Shown here piece by piece: positions 7,313 through 14,378 of a stretch of 14,383 nt of DNA. The first letter of the stretch is position 1. Every line of letters begins with the position of its first letter. The position numbers and the translations under genes were made by a program. The DNA lies in the NCBI GenBank assembly GCA_964474685.1, contig CAYYTE010000032.1:1-14383 (forward strand). The letters run 5' to 3'. This DNA is from UBA1737 sp964474685 (GTDB taxonomy: Bacteria > Bacillota_I > Bacilli_A > ML615J-28 > CAG-313). The notes under the pieces were generated by a model that did no database searches, was not told where the DNA came from, and saw only the letters and a program-made list of their open reading frames with translations.

Positions 7313-7867
7313 ATGTTAAAAATTAGTAAATATCATGCAAGTGATGCAAGTTATTTAATTGTATTAAAAAAGGATTTAGCGAATATAGATATAAAGAATC
7401 TAGCAATACATAGTTGTAATATTGCGACTGGCTTAGGAGCTAGTGGATTAATTGTTGTAGATGATGATTTTAAAATAGATGTCTATTCATTAGATGGTAT
7501 TAAATTACATAATGTTAGTGGAGCAGTGATTTGCTTTGTTAAGTATATATATGATGAAAATATGTTAAAATTAGATACACCTTCAAATGATTTAGAAATT
7601 ATTGTAAATGGCAAGTTTTTCTTATGCAAGATTCAATGTGTGTTTCCTTTTATTGTTCAGGTTGAATATGACAGTAAGGACGAATCAAGGGATGATTATT
7701 TGAATTGGCCTTCTACAATCGAGGATACTTTTCGTAATTTTCAATCAAATCATGAGGAAAACGAAATGGCACTTGAGTTAAAAACGGGTACAGTTACGAT
7801 AAAAAATGAAGAAAATAAAACAATTATTACCTGTAATGTAACAAGAATCATCAAAGGTGAAATATAA
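7313..7867 (+). CDS. Short DapF-like protein lacking the epimerase active site
   Basis: No function is assigned. Residues 1-82 follow the N-terminal half of diaminopimelate epimerase piece by piece: KISKYHAS (DapF FSKMHGLG), IATGLGASGLIVV (LGVGFDQLLVV), VYSLDG (IFNADG) and VSGAVICFVKYIYD (CGNGIRCFAKYVYE). The catalytic Cys73 position is V68, and the CGN that grips substrate is gone. The last 27 residues (KTGTVTI ... IIKGEI) resemble the DapF C-terminal end (LPGGxLxI ... VFEGEI). Between them about 90 residues that carry the GNPH and ACGTGA motifs are missing or replaced by an acidic linker. Total is 184 residues against about 275. The frame is intact with GAGGT 4 bases upstream, so it appears expressed. 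Homology rests on my memory of DapF sequences, without a search. A binding or regulatory role is only a guess. Confidence 0.6.
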   Translation: MLKISKYHASDASYLIVLKKDLANIDIKNLAIHSCNIATGLGASGLIVVDDDFKIDVYSLDGIKLHNVSGAVICFVKYIYDENMLKLDTPSNDLEIIVNGKFFLCKIQCVFPFIVQVEYDSKDESRDDYLNWPSTIEDTFRNFQSNHEENEMALELKTGTVTIKNEENKTIITCNVTRIIKGEI

Positions 7868-7931
7868 TTTAGTTTTTTAAGGCTTGTTTAATATTTTCTT
7901 ATAAAAAAAGTAATTTTTAAAGATTTTTCTC

Positions 7932-7960
7932 TTGCACTTCTAAATGCTATATTGTATAAT
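7932..7960 (+). promoter_or_regulatory. Promoter of the Sel1-repeat gene
   Basis: TTGCAC (7932-7937) and a perfect TATAAT (7955-7960) stand 17 bp apart, giving a start near 7967 and a leader of about 25 bases. No convincing terminator is visible between the DapF-like stop (7867) and this promoter, so some readthrough is possible. Confidence 0.82.
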
Positions 7961-7975
7961 GTAAAAAAAGACATA

Positions 7976-7995
7976 AGAGGTAAAAAATGATATGA
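7976..7995 (+). promoter_or_regulatory. Shine-Dalgarno with a two-codon minimal ORF overlapping the Sel1 start
   Basis: AGAGG (7976-7980) is 6 bases from ATG 7987, which reads ATG-ATA-TGA, and 11 bases from ATG 7992, the start of the Sel1 gene. The minimal ORF's TGA overlaps the Sel1 start as ATGA (7992-7995). Initiation at the first ATG would stop at once and might reinitiate on the real start. It may equally be chance. Confidence 0.35.
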
Positions 7996-8585
7996 CTATA
8001 GGTAGTGAATTTTCCCCTACAGAGACGGGAAAATTGATAGAAAAACAAGCAGAGAATGGATCAGCAAATGGAATGTACTTTTTAGGACTATATTATTTAA
8101 ATGGGCAAGAAGGTTTCCCTCTTGATACGAAAACTGCTATTAATTGGTTAATGGAAGCTTCTTCTCAAAATCAAATTTGTGCGATAAAAACACTCGCAAG
8201 ATTATATTTTGAAGGTGAAGTAGTAGAAAAAGATATTAATAAATCATTAACTTATTGGAAAATGGCTTCCCATTGTGGAGATTCGTTTGCTTCATATAAA
8301 GTAGGAATGTTTATATTTCAAAATAAACAAAGTGCAGAAGATGAAGATAATGCTTTATATTATCTTGATTTGGCTGCCATTCAAAACTCTCAAGAGGCAA
8401 AGTTCTTTTTGGGAGAATATTATTTAGAAAAAGCTAAAAATCTTAAGGATAATGAGGGTGTCTATTACAATAAAGCAATTGAATATTTAACTTCCGCAGC
8501 AACGCAAGGCTATCAAAAAGCAATTGCAATTTTACAAGCTAAGGGAATTAGTGTTAAGGTTGAAGAAAAACTTGGAATCGATTAA
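7992..8585 (+). CDS. Sel1-like (TPR) repeat protein
   Basis: A 197-residue cytoplasmic protein without signal peptide or membrane segment. It contains about four Sel1-like helical repeats: NGMYFLGLYYLNGQEG..., AIKTLARLYFEGEVV..., SYKVGMFIFQN... and AKFFLGEYYLEK..., each followed by an AxxWxxxA or AxxYLxxAA helix. Sel1 arrays act as protein-protein scaffolds; partner and process cannot be told from the sequence. The start at ATG 7992 is the only in-frame ATG before the first repeat, but its Shine-Dalgarno spacing (11 bases) is long. It has its own promoter and terminator, so it is a single-gene unit. Confidence 0.85.
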   Translation: MTIGSEFSPTETGKLIEKQAENGSANGMYFLGLYYLNGQEGFPLDTKTAINWLMEASSQNQICAIKTLARLYFEGEVVEKDINKSLTYWKMASHCGDSFASYKVGMFIFQNKQSAEDEDNALYYLDLAAIQNSQEAKFFLGEYYLEKAKNLKDNEGVYYNKAIEYLTSAATQGYQKAIAILQAKGISVKVEEKLGID

Positions 8586-8596
8586 TTATTTCGAAT

Positions 8597-8630
8597 AGTT
8601 TCTTATCTCTTGATAAGAGACTTTTTATTT
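8597..8630 (+). terminator. Intrinsic terminator of the Sel1-repeat gene
   Basis: An 11-bp stem AGTTTCTTATC (8597-8607) / GATAAGAGACT (8612-8622), including one G-U pair, with loop TCTT, is followed by TTTT-A-TTTT. It starts 11 bases after the stop codon. Confidence 0.88.
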
Positions 8631-8648
8631 TGTATAAAATCAAACACT

Positions 8649-8677
8649 TTGACAAATTTCTTTAATAATGGTATACT
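8649..8677 (+). promoter_or_regulatory. Strong promoter of tRNA-Gln
   Basis: TTGACA (8649-8654), a 17-bp spacer, and TATACT (8672-8677) with TGG in front, an extended -10. The start would be near 8684, a few bases before the mature tRNA. Confidence 0.88.
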
Positions 8678-8687
8678 TTATAAATAT

Positions 8688-8762
8688 AGGGCTATCGCCA
8701 AGCGGTAAGGCAGCAGACTCTGACTCTGCCATTCGAAGGTCCGAATCCTTCTAGCCCTGCCA
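8688..8762 (+). tRNA. tRNA-Gln(CUG)
   Basis: 75 bases fold as a full cloverleaf. Acceptor AGGGCTA (8688-8694) pairs with TAGCCCT (8752-8758); discriminator G8759; CCA is encoded (8760-8762). D-stem GCC/GGC with loop AAGCGGTAA; anticodon stem GCAGA/TCTGC with loop CTCTGAC and anticodon CTG (8720-8722); T-stem GAAGG/CCTTC. It reads CAG codons and resembles tRNA-Gln of Firmicutes. Two positions are unusual: the T-loop is TCCGAAT (C, not T, at position 55, the usual pseudouridine) and position 9 is C. It is a single tRNA gene with its own promoter and terminator. Confidence 0.95.
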
Positions 8763-8774
8763 AATTAATTATTG

Positions 8775-8804
8775 AAGCTATTACTTTTTTTGTTAGCTTT
8801 TTTT
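8775..8804 (+). terminator. Probable terminator of tRNA-Gln
   Basis: AAGCTA (8775-8780) pairs with TAGCTT (8794-8799), with a T-rich 13-base loop and a run of T to 8804. The stem is only 6 bp and AT-rich, so readthrough into the ABC exporter gene is plausible; I see no clear separate promoter for that gene. Confidence 0.6.
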
Positions 8805-8828
8805 ATTATATAGTGATGGGAGGAATTT

Positions 8829-10574
8829 ATGTTACGTCGTTTTATAACTTATTATAAACCTCATAAAAAACTATTCTTTTTAGATATGTTAGCATCTCTA
8901 ATTGTTTCTTGTATTGCCATTCTATATCCAATTATTACAAGATATATGTTAAAGGTGTTGATTCCTGAATCGAATTACCATATGATTATTATTTTTGGTT
9001 TGTTTTTGTTTGGTATATATGTGATTCGTACTATGTTACGGTTTTTTATACAATTCTATGGACATATGATTGGTGTAAAAATGCAAGCAAGTATGCGTTC
9101 AGATATGTTTCGAAAACTTCAGACATTACCGTATAGTTATTATGATAATCACGAAGTAGGAAAAATAATGTCTAGAATGACAAATGATTTGCAAGATGTT
9201 TCTGAACTTGCCCATCATGGACCTGAGAACTTCTTTATATGTGGAATTACTATAATAGGTTCATTTATATATTTATGTACAATTGAATATCGATTAACTT
9301 TAATTATATTTGCTTGTGTACCAATCTTGATTGCGATTGCGGTTGGATTAAGAAAGAAAATGGGAGCTGCATTTGCAAATTCTAGAAAGAGCATTGCGGT
9401 GGTTAATGCCAGGCTTGAAAGCAGTTTAACAGGAGTAAGAGTTACAAAGGCATTTAATAATTCGGATTATGAACAAGATAAGTTTGATGATGGTAATCAA
9501 GATTTTGTAATTGCCAGAAAAGACGCTTATAAAGCGATGGCAGAATTTCAATCATCTACTTCGTTTATTACGGATATCTTTAACGTAATAATAATAATTG
9601 CGGGGGGATTATTCTTGAACGCTAATATAATTGATTTAGCGGATTATACTACTTTTTTAACATCGATTAGTTTATTTATCTCTCCTGTTATGACGGTTAT
9701 TCAATTTATGGAACAATTACAAGATGGTGTTACTGGTTTTTCTCGGTTTGTAGAGATTATGAACGAACCTTCTGAGAAGGATACGTCTACAAATAAGTTA
9801 GAAAATGTCAAAGGACATATTGAATTTAAGAATGTGAATTTCTCTTATAATGAAGAAATAGGAATATTAAATCATATTAATCTTGATATTGCACCCGGAA
9901 CAATCCTAGCTTTAGTTGGCCCTTCTGGTGGTGGTAAAACAACAATTTGTCATTTAATTCCTCGATTCTATGATATTTCTACGGGGGAAATATTAATTGA
10001 TGGAACGAATATTAAGGATGTTTCACTTGAATCACTTAGACAAAACATAGGTATTGTTCAACAGGATGTATTTTTGTTTCATGGAACTATTAAAGAAAAT
10101 ATCTTATATGGTTGTTTAAATGCAACGGATGAAGAAGTAATATCGGCAGCAAAAAAAGCGAATATTTATGATGAAGTGATGGAATTCCCGAATGGTTTTG
10201 CTACTCAAATTGGTGAACGAGGAGTAAAACTTTCCGGTGGACAAAAACAAAGAATTTCAATTGCGCGAGTGTTTTTAAAAAACCCAGCCATTCTTATATT
10301 AGATGAAGCAACAAGTGCTTTAGATAATCAAACGGAGATTTTGATTCAAAAAGCGTTGGATGAATTATGTAAAAATAGAACAACGATTGTTGTTGCTCAT
10401 CGTCTATCTACAATTAAGAATGCAACAGAAATTGTTGTTGTAGAGCATGGTTTTATAGAAGAACAAGGAACTCATGAGGAATTATTGAAGAAAAATGGTA
10501 TATATAAAAAACTATATGATTTGCAATTTCGAAGTGCAACACAGTTTATTAACGAAGCGGGAACAAACGAATGA
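8829..10574 (+). CDS. Half-size ABC exporter (fused membrane domain and ATPase)
   Basis: A 581-residue exporter half of the MsbA/LmrA/BmrA type, which works as a homo- or heterodimer in the membrane. Residues about 15-300 contain six hydrophobic segments (ABC transporter type 1 domain). The ATPase domain from about 325 has Walker A GPSGGGKTT (364-372), Q-loop Q412, signature LSGGQ (468-472), Walker B ILILDE (D492, E493) and switch H524, all intact. Lipids, peptides or drugs are typical substrates; none can be chosen from sequence. GGGAGG (8818-8823) is 5 bases upstream of the start. No second exporter half adjoins, favouring a homodimer. It overlaps dus by 4 bases (ATGA), so the two are translationally coupled. 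Confidence 0.92.
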   Translation: MLRRFITYYKPHKKLFFLDMLASLIVSCIAILYPIITRYMLKVLIPESNYHMIIIFGLFLFGIYVIRTMLRFFIQFYGHMIGVKMQASMRSDMFRKLQTLPYSYYDNHEVGKIMSRMTNDLQDVSELAHHGPENFFICGITIIGSFIYLCTIEYRLTLIIFACVPILIAIAVGLRKKMGAAFANSRKSIAVVNARLESSLTGVRVTKAFNNSDYEQDKFDDGNQDFVIARKDAYKAMAEFQSSTSFITDIFNVIIIIAGGLFLNANIIDLADYTTFLTSISLFISPVMTVIQFMEQLQDGVTGFSRFVEIMNEPSEKDTSTNKLENVKGHIEFKNVNFSYNEEIGILNHINLDIAPGTILALVGPSGGGKTTICHLIPRFYDISTGEILIDGTNIKDVSLESLRQNIGIVQQDVFLFHGTIKENILYGCLNATDEEVISAAKKANIYDEVMEFPNGFATQIGERGVKLSGGQKQRISIARVFLKNPAILILDEATSALDNQTEILIQKALDELCKNRTTIVVAHRLSTIKNATEIVVVEHGFIEEQGTHEELLKKNGIYKKLYDLQFRSATQFINEAGTNE

Positions 10575-11542
10575 AAATCGGGAATGTTGAATTAAAGAAT
10601 AACATTATAGTTGCTCCTATGGCGGGAGTATCCACAAGTGCCTTTCGAGAAATTTGCCTTGATATGGGGGCGGGGCTTGTTTATACAGAGATGATTAGTG
10701 ATAAAGCTCTATTATACAATAATGAAAAGACACTAAATATGATTCGCACTTCACCTAAAGAACACCCTATATCGATTCAAATATTTGGTTCTGAGGTTGA
10801 ATCACTTGTTTTTGCTGCAAAGTTTGTTTCTAAGCATAGTGATGCAGATATTATTGATGTCAATATGGGCTGCCCTGTAAACAAGGTTGTTAAGAATGGT
10901 TCTGGCAGTGCGTTACTAAAAACTCCAGAGAAAATATATGATATAGTTCGTGCCTTAAAAGATAATGTAAGAAACCCCATAACTGTTAAAATTAGAGCAG
11001 GATGGGATACGAGTGATATTAACTGTGATAAAGTTGCTAAACTTATATCAAGTGCCGGAGCGGATGCAATTGCAATTCATGGTAGAACAAGAAGCCAGAT
11101 GTATAATGGTAAAGTGAATTTAGATTATATAAAGATGGTAAAGGAAGCTTCTTCAATTCCTGTTATTGGCAATGGTGATATTGTTGATATTCCTTCAGCA
11201 ATACAAATGTTTGAAGAAACACATGTAGATGGAATAATGGTTGGAAGAGGGACTTTAGGAAATCCTTGGTTAATCAAAACTCTTACGAATTATTTTTCAA
11301 CCGGAGAAACGCTAATTGCACCAACAAATCAAGAGATATTAGACGTTTTGATGCGTCATGCAAAAAGTTTAGTTGTTGAAAAAGGCGAACATATTGCTAT
11401 GGTAGAAATGAGAACACATGGAGTATGGTATTTAAAACAAATAAAGGGAACGAAAATTTATCGTCAAGCTATGATTATGATTAAGACGATGGATGATTTA
11501 AATAAAATCGTTGATTGTATTAAAACTCGTTTTTGTGAATGA
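10571..11542 (+). CDS. dusB: tRNA-dihydrouridine synthase (DusB type)
   Basis: FMN- and NADPH-dependent reduction of uridines in the tRNA D-loop to dihydrouridine. The 323-residue length matches DusB. Motifs in order: VAPMAGVSTSAFR (FMN barrel entry), INMGCPVNKV-like NMGCPV with catalytic C101, GSGSALL, IHGRTRSQMYNG, IPVIGNGDI and MVGRGTLGNPW (phosphate binding), then the C-terminal helical domain. The ATG lies in the stop-start overlap with the ABC exporter; a GCGGGA within that gene can act as a weak ribosome site. It ends in TGA, directly ahead of a terminator, consistent with the standard code. The functional link with the exporter is not obvious and may be only operon economy. Confidence 0.93.
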   Translation: MKIGNVELKNNIIVAPMAGVSTSAFREICLDMGAGLVYTEMISDKALLYNNEKTLNMIRTSPKEHPISIQIFGSEVESLVFAAKFVSKHSDADIIDVNMGCPVNKVVKNGSGSALLKTPEKIYDIVRALKDNVRNPITVKIRAGWDTSDINCDKVAKLISSAGADAIAIHGRTRSQMYNGKVNLDYIKMVKEASSIPVIGNGDIVDIPSAIQMFEETHVDGIMVGRGTLGNPWLIKTLTNYFSTGETLIAPTNQEILDVLMRHAKSLVVEKGEHIAMVEMRTHGVWYLKQIKGTKIYRQAMIMIKTMDDLNKIVDCIKTRFCE

Positions 11543-11577
11543 AAAAAAATGGTAAAATCTATTTGCCATCCTTTTTC
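11542..11577. terminator. Bidirectional intrinsic terminator between dusB and the AAA15 gene
   Basis: Stem ATGGTAAA (11549-11556) / TTTGCCAT (11562-11569) with one G-U pair and loop ATCTA. On the plus strand CC-TTTTT follows (11572-11576); on the minus strand the A8 at 11542-11549 becomes a T8 tail. It serves convergent transcripts, though the minus gene ends about 135 bases away. The remainder to 11710 is AT-rich without a gene I can support. Confidence 0.82.
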
Positions 11578-11710
11578 TTTTGCTTTAATTATTATATTAT
11601 TATTTAATTTCTTTGTTTCTATATATGTAGTATCAAGGGTTTTTGATATGAATGTTTTGTTATAGTTCAAGATAGCGCGTAAAATTTATTTCATATTTCG
11701 GGTAATTAAT

Positions 11711-12828
11711 TTACTCATTAAATTCACCATTTATTAACATCTTTTCTAGGTTATGGCTTTCCCTTAGTTCTCTTGAAGTACTTTCAGAAAACGATGAGAG
11801 TTTTTTGTTTTCAAGGATAAAATAGCAATAAGGCCTTAGATACTCATTGGATGCTAGATAAGCACTATGAGTGGTTAATAATACTTGCAATTGGTCGAAT
11901 GTAATGATATATTTAACAATGTTTATAGCTAACTCAAAGTGATAATATGCATCAAAGTCATCTATATATAAAAGTGAGAGACTTGTAAATTTTTGGCTCC
12001 AGTAAAAAAGCAACTCAAGTGATTTTGTTCCGTTTGATGCTATATTGTCAAACACAAAAGTCTTATTCTTATGAACTTCTCCCAATAATTTTGTTGAATA
12101 ATTCGACTTTTGTATTTCTGTAAGGTTTAAGTTTACTCCCTCTAATTTCGATAAAAACTCTTGAAATTCATAGGTAAGATTCTTTTCAACAATCCGAGAA
12201 CTAATTAAATCATTTTCGGTTGTTAAACCGATATAGCCGTTATCTTGCAAAGGCCGTATCCATAACATATGCGAAACAAAAGTCATAATAAATTTGACAT
12301 AAGAATCATCGGGTTGATTGGTATTATTTGCTATATATCTCAATATTGAAAAATTATTTTCTAAGTATTGAAAATTGAGATATTGTGCAAATAGTATCTC
12401 TTTATTTTTAAAATCCGGTATTTTTTTTCAAAATCATAGGAGTATATCTTTTTATTATTAATATATAACTCCTCATAACAGAGTTCTTTAGGACTTTTCT
12501 TCTTATATATGTATACTATAGTATCCTTGTTTTTTCTAAAAGTATATTCGAATGTTGCACATTTAGATTCGGAAGCAGCATTAAGAAATGAATCTCTATC
12601 ATTTCGTAATGGATGAGTCTTTTTATCCGTTAATAAGCTAACTAAATCAAATAACGCAAAACCAAAATTGCTTTTTCCTGAGGCGTTCAATCCATAAATT
12701 ATACCCTTACTTAAAAGGCCATTTTTGATACATTCCTGGTTAAACTGGTAATCATTCTTAGATTCAAAGCTTATTCCTATTTTTTCTTTAAATGACTTGT
12801 AGTTTTTTACATAAAAGCTTACTAAAAT
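11711..12828 (-). pseudogene. AAA15-family ATPase with a frame break at an A8 tract and an ATT start
   Basis: Full-length reading gives about 372 residues of the COG1106/AAA_15 type (SMC/OLD-like, cf. AbiLi). Visible: N-terminal LVSFYVKNYKSFKEK, Walker A GLNASGKSN, signature SNGTKSLELL, Walker B LLYIDDFDAYYH (Asp where IDEFD is usual) and switch LLTTHSAYLAS. The 5' part (12828 down to 12361) ends early; the rest (to 11711) is in the -1 frame. The switch falls in eight A at 12421-12428, within the heptamer A-AAA-AAA. The other frame continues at once with family-like sequence (IPDFKNKEILFAQ). No ATG/GTG/TTG fits the start: AGGGAG (12836-12841) is 7 bases before ATT (12828). It may be decaying, phase-variable, recoded by -1 frameshifting, or a sequencing error. 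Such ATPases often serve phage defence; no RloB partner adjoins. Confidence 0.75.
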
Positions 12829-12854
12829 AATAAATCTCCCTTCTTCCTATTAAT

Positions 12855-12882
12855 ATTTTAACATAATAAAAAAATAAGTCCA
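12855..12882 (-). promoter_or_regulatory. Promoter of the AAA15 gene
   Basis: On the minus strand TGGACT (12882-12877), a 16-bp spacer and TAAAAT (12860-12855) preceded by TGT, an extended -10. The start near 12848 leaves a short leader with AGGGAG just before the ATT codon. The 240 bases from here to hflX otherwise show only AT-rich sequence and the hflX terminator. Confidence 0.65.
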
Positions 12883-13004
12883 GAATAAATGTAAAAAATA
12901 TCGATACAAATTATTCGTTTGGATATATTATATATTTAGAACGGCTGTAAAATTTTTCATTATTATTTTTAGTTGATTGATAATTCTTCCTGTTTCTATA
13001 AGTA

Positions 13005-13039
13005 TAAAAAAAGCAAGTAGACAGATTCGTCTGCTTGCT
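13005..13039 (-). terminator. Intrinsic terminator of hflX
   Basis: Minus strand AGCAAGCAGAC / GTCTACTTGCT, an 11-bp stem with one G-U pair and a 6-base loop, followed by a T-run (13012-13006). It lies 28 bases after the hflX stop. Confidence 0.9.
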
Positions 13040-13067
13040 GTTAAATTTCTATGAAAAGCTAGTCTTA

Positions 13068-14351
13068 CTAATTATGTTTTTCATAAACCATTAATCTTTC
13101 ACTTTTACTAGTTGGAATCTCACAGGTTACTTCAATCCCGGCATCTAGGTATCCAATAGATATTATGTGTTCTTTTTGTTTTAGTTCGTTGAATATATTT
13201 AAGGATTCAAAAGGAAATAGGTATGTTTTTTTAACTAGGCTTGTATAAAGTGATTTATCAAGCAAGTTGACTAATTCATCTATCCCTTCCTTGGTTTTAT
13301 TCGATATTATTAATGATGGTTTATAATTTGTTGTGTCAATAAGAACAGTGTCCTCGACTAAATCTTGTTTGTTAAACACGTATAGAATTGGAATATCTTT
13401 TACTCCAATTTCTTTTAGCACTTTTTGGGTAGTTTCTACTTGTTTTTTCATTTCTTTGCTTGATGCATCAATTACATTGACGATATAATCGGACTCTGTG
13501 ATTTCTTCTAAGGTTGATCGAAAAGAATCCACTAAACTATGAGGAAGGTCTTTTACAAATCCAACGGTATCTGTTAATAAGAACTCGTGATTATTCGGTA
13601 ATGTTATTTTTCTAGTAGTAGTTTCAAGTGTAGCAAAGAGCATATCTTTTACAAATTCTTGCTTGTAATTTTGACCACCATACATAGAAAGTAGCGTATT
13701 AATAGTAGACGATTTTCCCGCATTCGTATATCCTACAAAGGAAATACTTGGAATATTTGATGAAAGTCGCATTTTCCTTGCTACTTGTCGGTTTTTTACA
13801 ACCTCTTTTAATTCTAGTTTCGACCGGTCTATTTGGCTTTCTAATATACGTCTATCTAACTCTAATTTCTTTTCACCGGCGCCACGCGTTGCATTTGAAC
13901 TACTTCCTCCAATTTTTGAAAGGTCGGTATGAAGCCCTATTAATCTAGGGAGCATATAGCGAAGATTAGCAATTTCTACTTGTAATTTTGCTTCTTTTGT
14001 TTTTGCTCGAACTTGAAATATTTTTAGTATGAGCATAGTTCTATCAATTACTGGAACATTAACCTCATCGGATATATTCTTTAATTGAATTGGCGTAAGT
14101 TCTTGAAGGAAAATAATAATTTCACAAGAAGAAGATTCTTCTTTAATTTCTTGAAGTTTTCCTTTTCCAACAAATGTAGATCCAATGGGTTTTGGTAATG
14201 ATTGAATAATTGTTAATACAGGAGTAATATATACTGCTTCACATAAAGCTCTAAGTTCTTCTAATGAATCGTCAAAGTCATCATCTTCAGGTAGTCTGAG
14301 CCCTACAATCATCGCTTTTTGATAAATCTTTTCTTCAGCATTCGTTTCCAT
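13068..14351 (-). CDS. hflX: Ribosome-associated GTPase HflX
   Basis: GTPase that binds the 50S subunit and splits stalled or hibernating ribosomes, as known for HflX. The product has 427 residues, near E. coli HflX (426). The N-terminal HflX domain contains FVGKGKLQEI; a linker has the typical GGSSSNATRGAGE and KLELDRR; the G domain has G1 GYTNAGKSS (207-215), G3 DTVGF (261-265) and G4 NKQD (327-330), followed by a short C-terminal domain. I chose ATG 14351: GAGGTGA (14363-14357) is 5 bases upstream, and an in-frame GTG at 14360 lies inside that ribosome site. It is transcribed alone, from a promoter at the window edge to its own terminator. Confidence 0.95.
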   Translation of the reverse strand: METNAEEKIYQKAMIVGLRLPEDDDFDDSLEELRALCEAVYITPVLTIIQSLPKPIGSTFVGKGKLQEIKEESSSCEIIIFLQELTPIQLKNISDEVNVPVIDRTMLILKIFQVRAKTKEAKLQVEIANLRYMLPRLIGLHTDLSKIGGSSSNATRGAGEKKLELDRRILESQIDRSKLELKEVVKNRQVARKMRLSSNIPSISFVGYTNAGKSSTINTLLSMYGGQNYKQEFVKDMLFATLETTTRKITLPNNHEFLLTDTVGFVKDLPHSLVDSFRSTLEEITESDYIVNVIDASSKEMKKQVETTQKVLKEIGVKDIPILYVFNKQDLVEDTVLIDTTNYKPSLIISNKTKEGIDELVNLLDKSLYTSLVKKTYLFPFESLNIFNELKQKEHIISIGYLDAGIEVTCEIPTSKSERLMVYEKHN

Positions 14352-14369
14352 AAACTTCACCTCGTAAAG

Positions 14370-14378
14370 ATTATACCA
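14370..14378 (-). promoter_or_regulatory. Extended -10 of the hflX promoter
   Basis: The minus strand reads TGG-TATAAT (14378-14370). The -35 box, expected near 14393-14398, is beyond the window. The transcript would start only about 12 bases before the start codon region's ribosome site. Confidence 0.7.

Noticed and set aside
10777..10980. Minus-strand open frame within dusB
   Set aside because: It lies wholly under a well-supported gene and has no motif.
11536..11560. TGA as tryptophan (Mollicutes code)
   Set aside because: TGA ends dusB at the family's usual length just before a terminator, Trp is TGG everywhere, and no gene contains in-frame TGA.
11464..11670. 68-codon minus-strand frame downstream of the AAA15 gene, as a possible partner
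   Set aside because: It runs through the bidirectional terminator and into dusB, has no ribosome site and resembles no RloB/TOPRIM protein.
13748..13948. Plus-strand open frame with hydrophobic residues inside hflX
   Set aside because: It is antisense to the HflX linker and G1 region, with no ribosome site; hydrophobicity follows from the codon shadow.
14352..14360. GTG start for hflX
   Set aside because: The GTG is part of the GAGGTGA ribosome site; ATG 14351 is correctly spaced.
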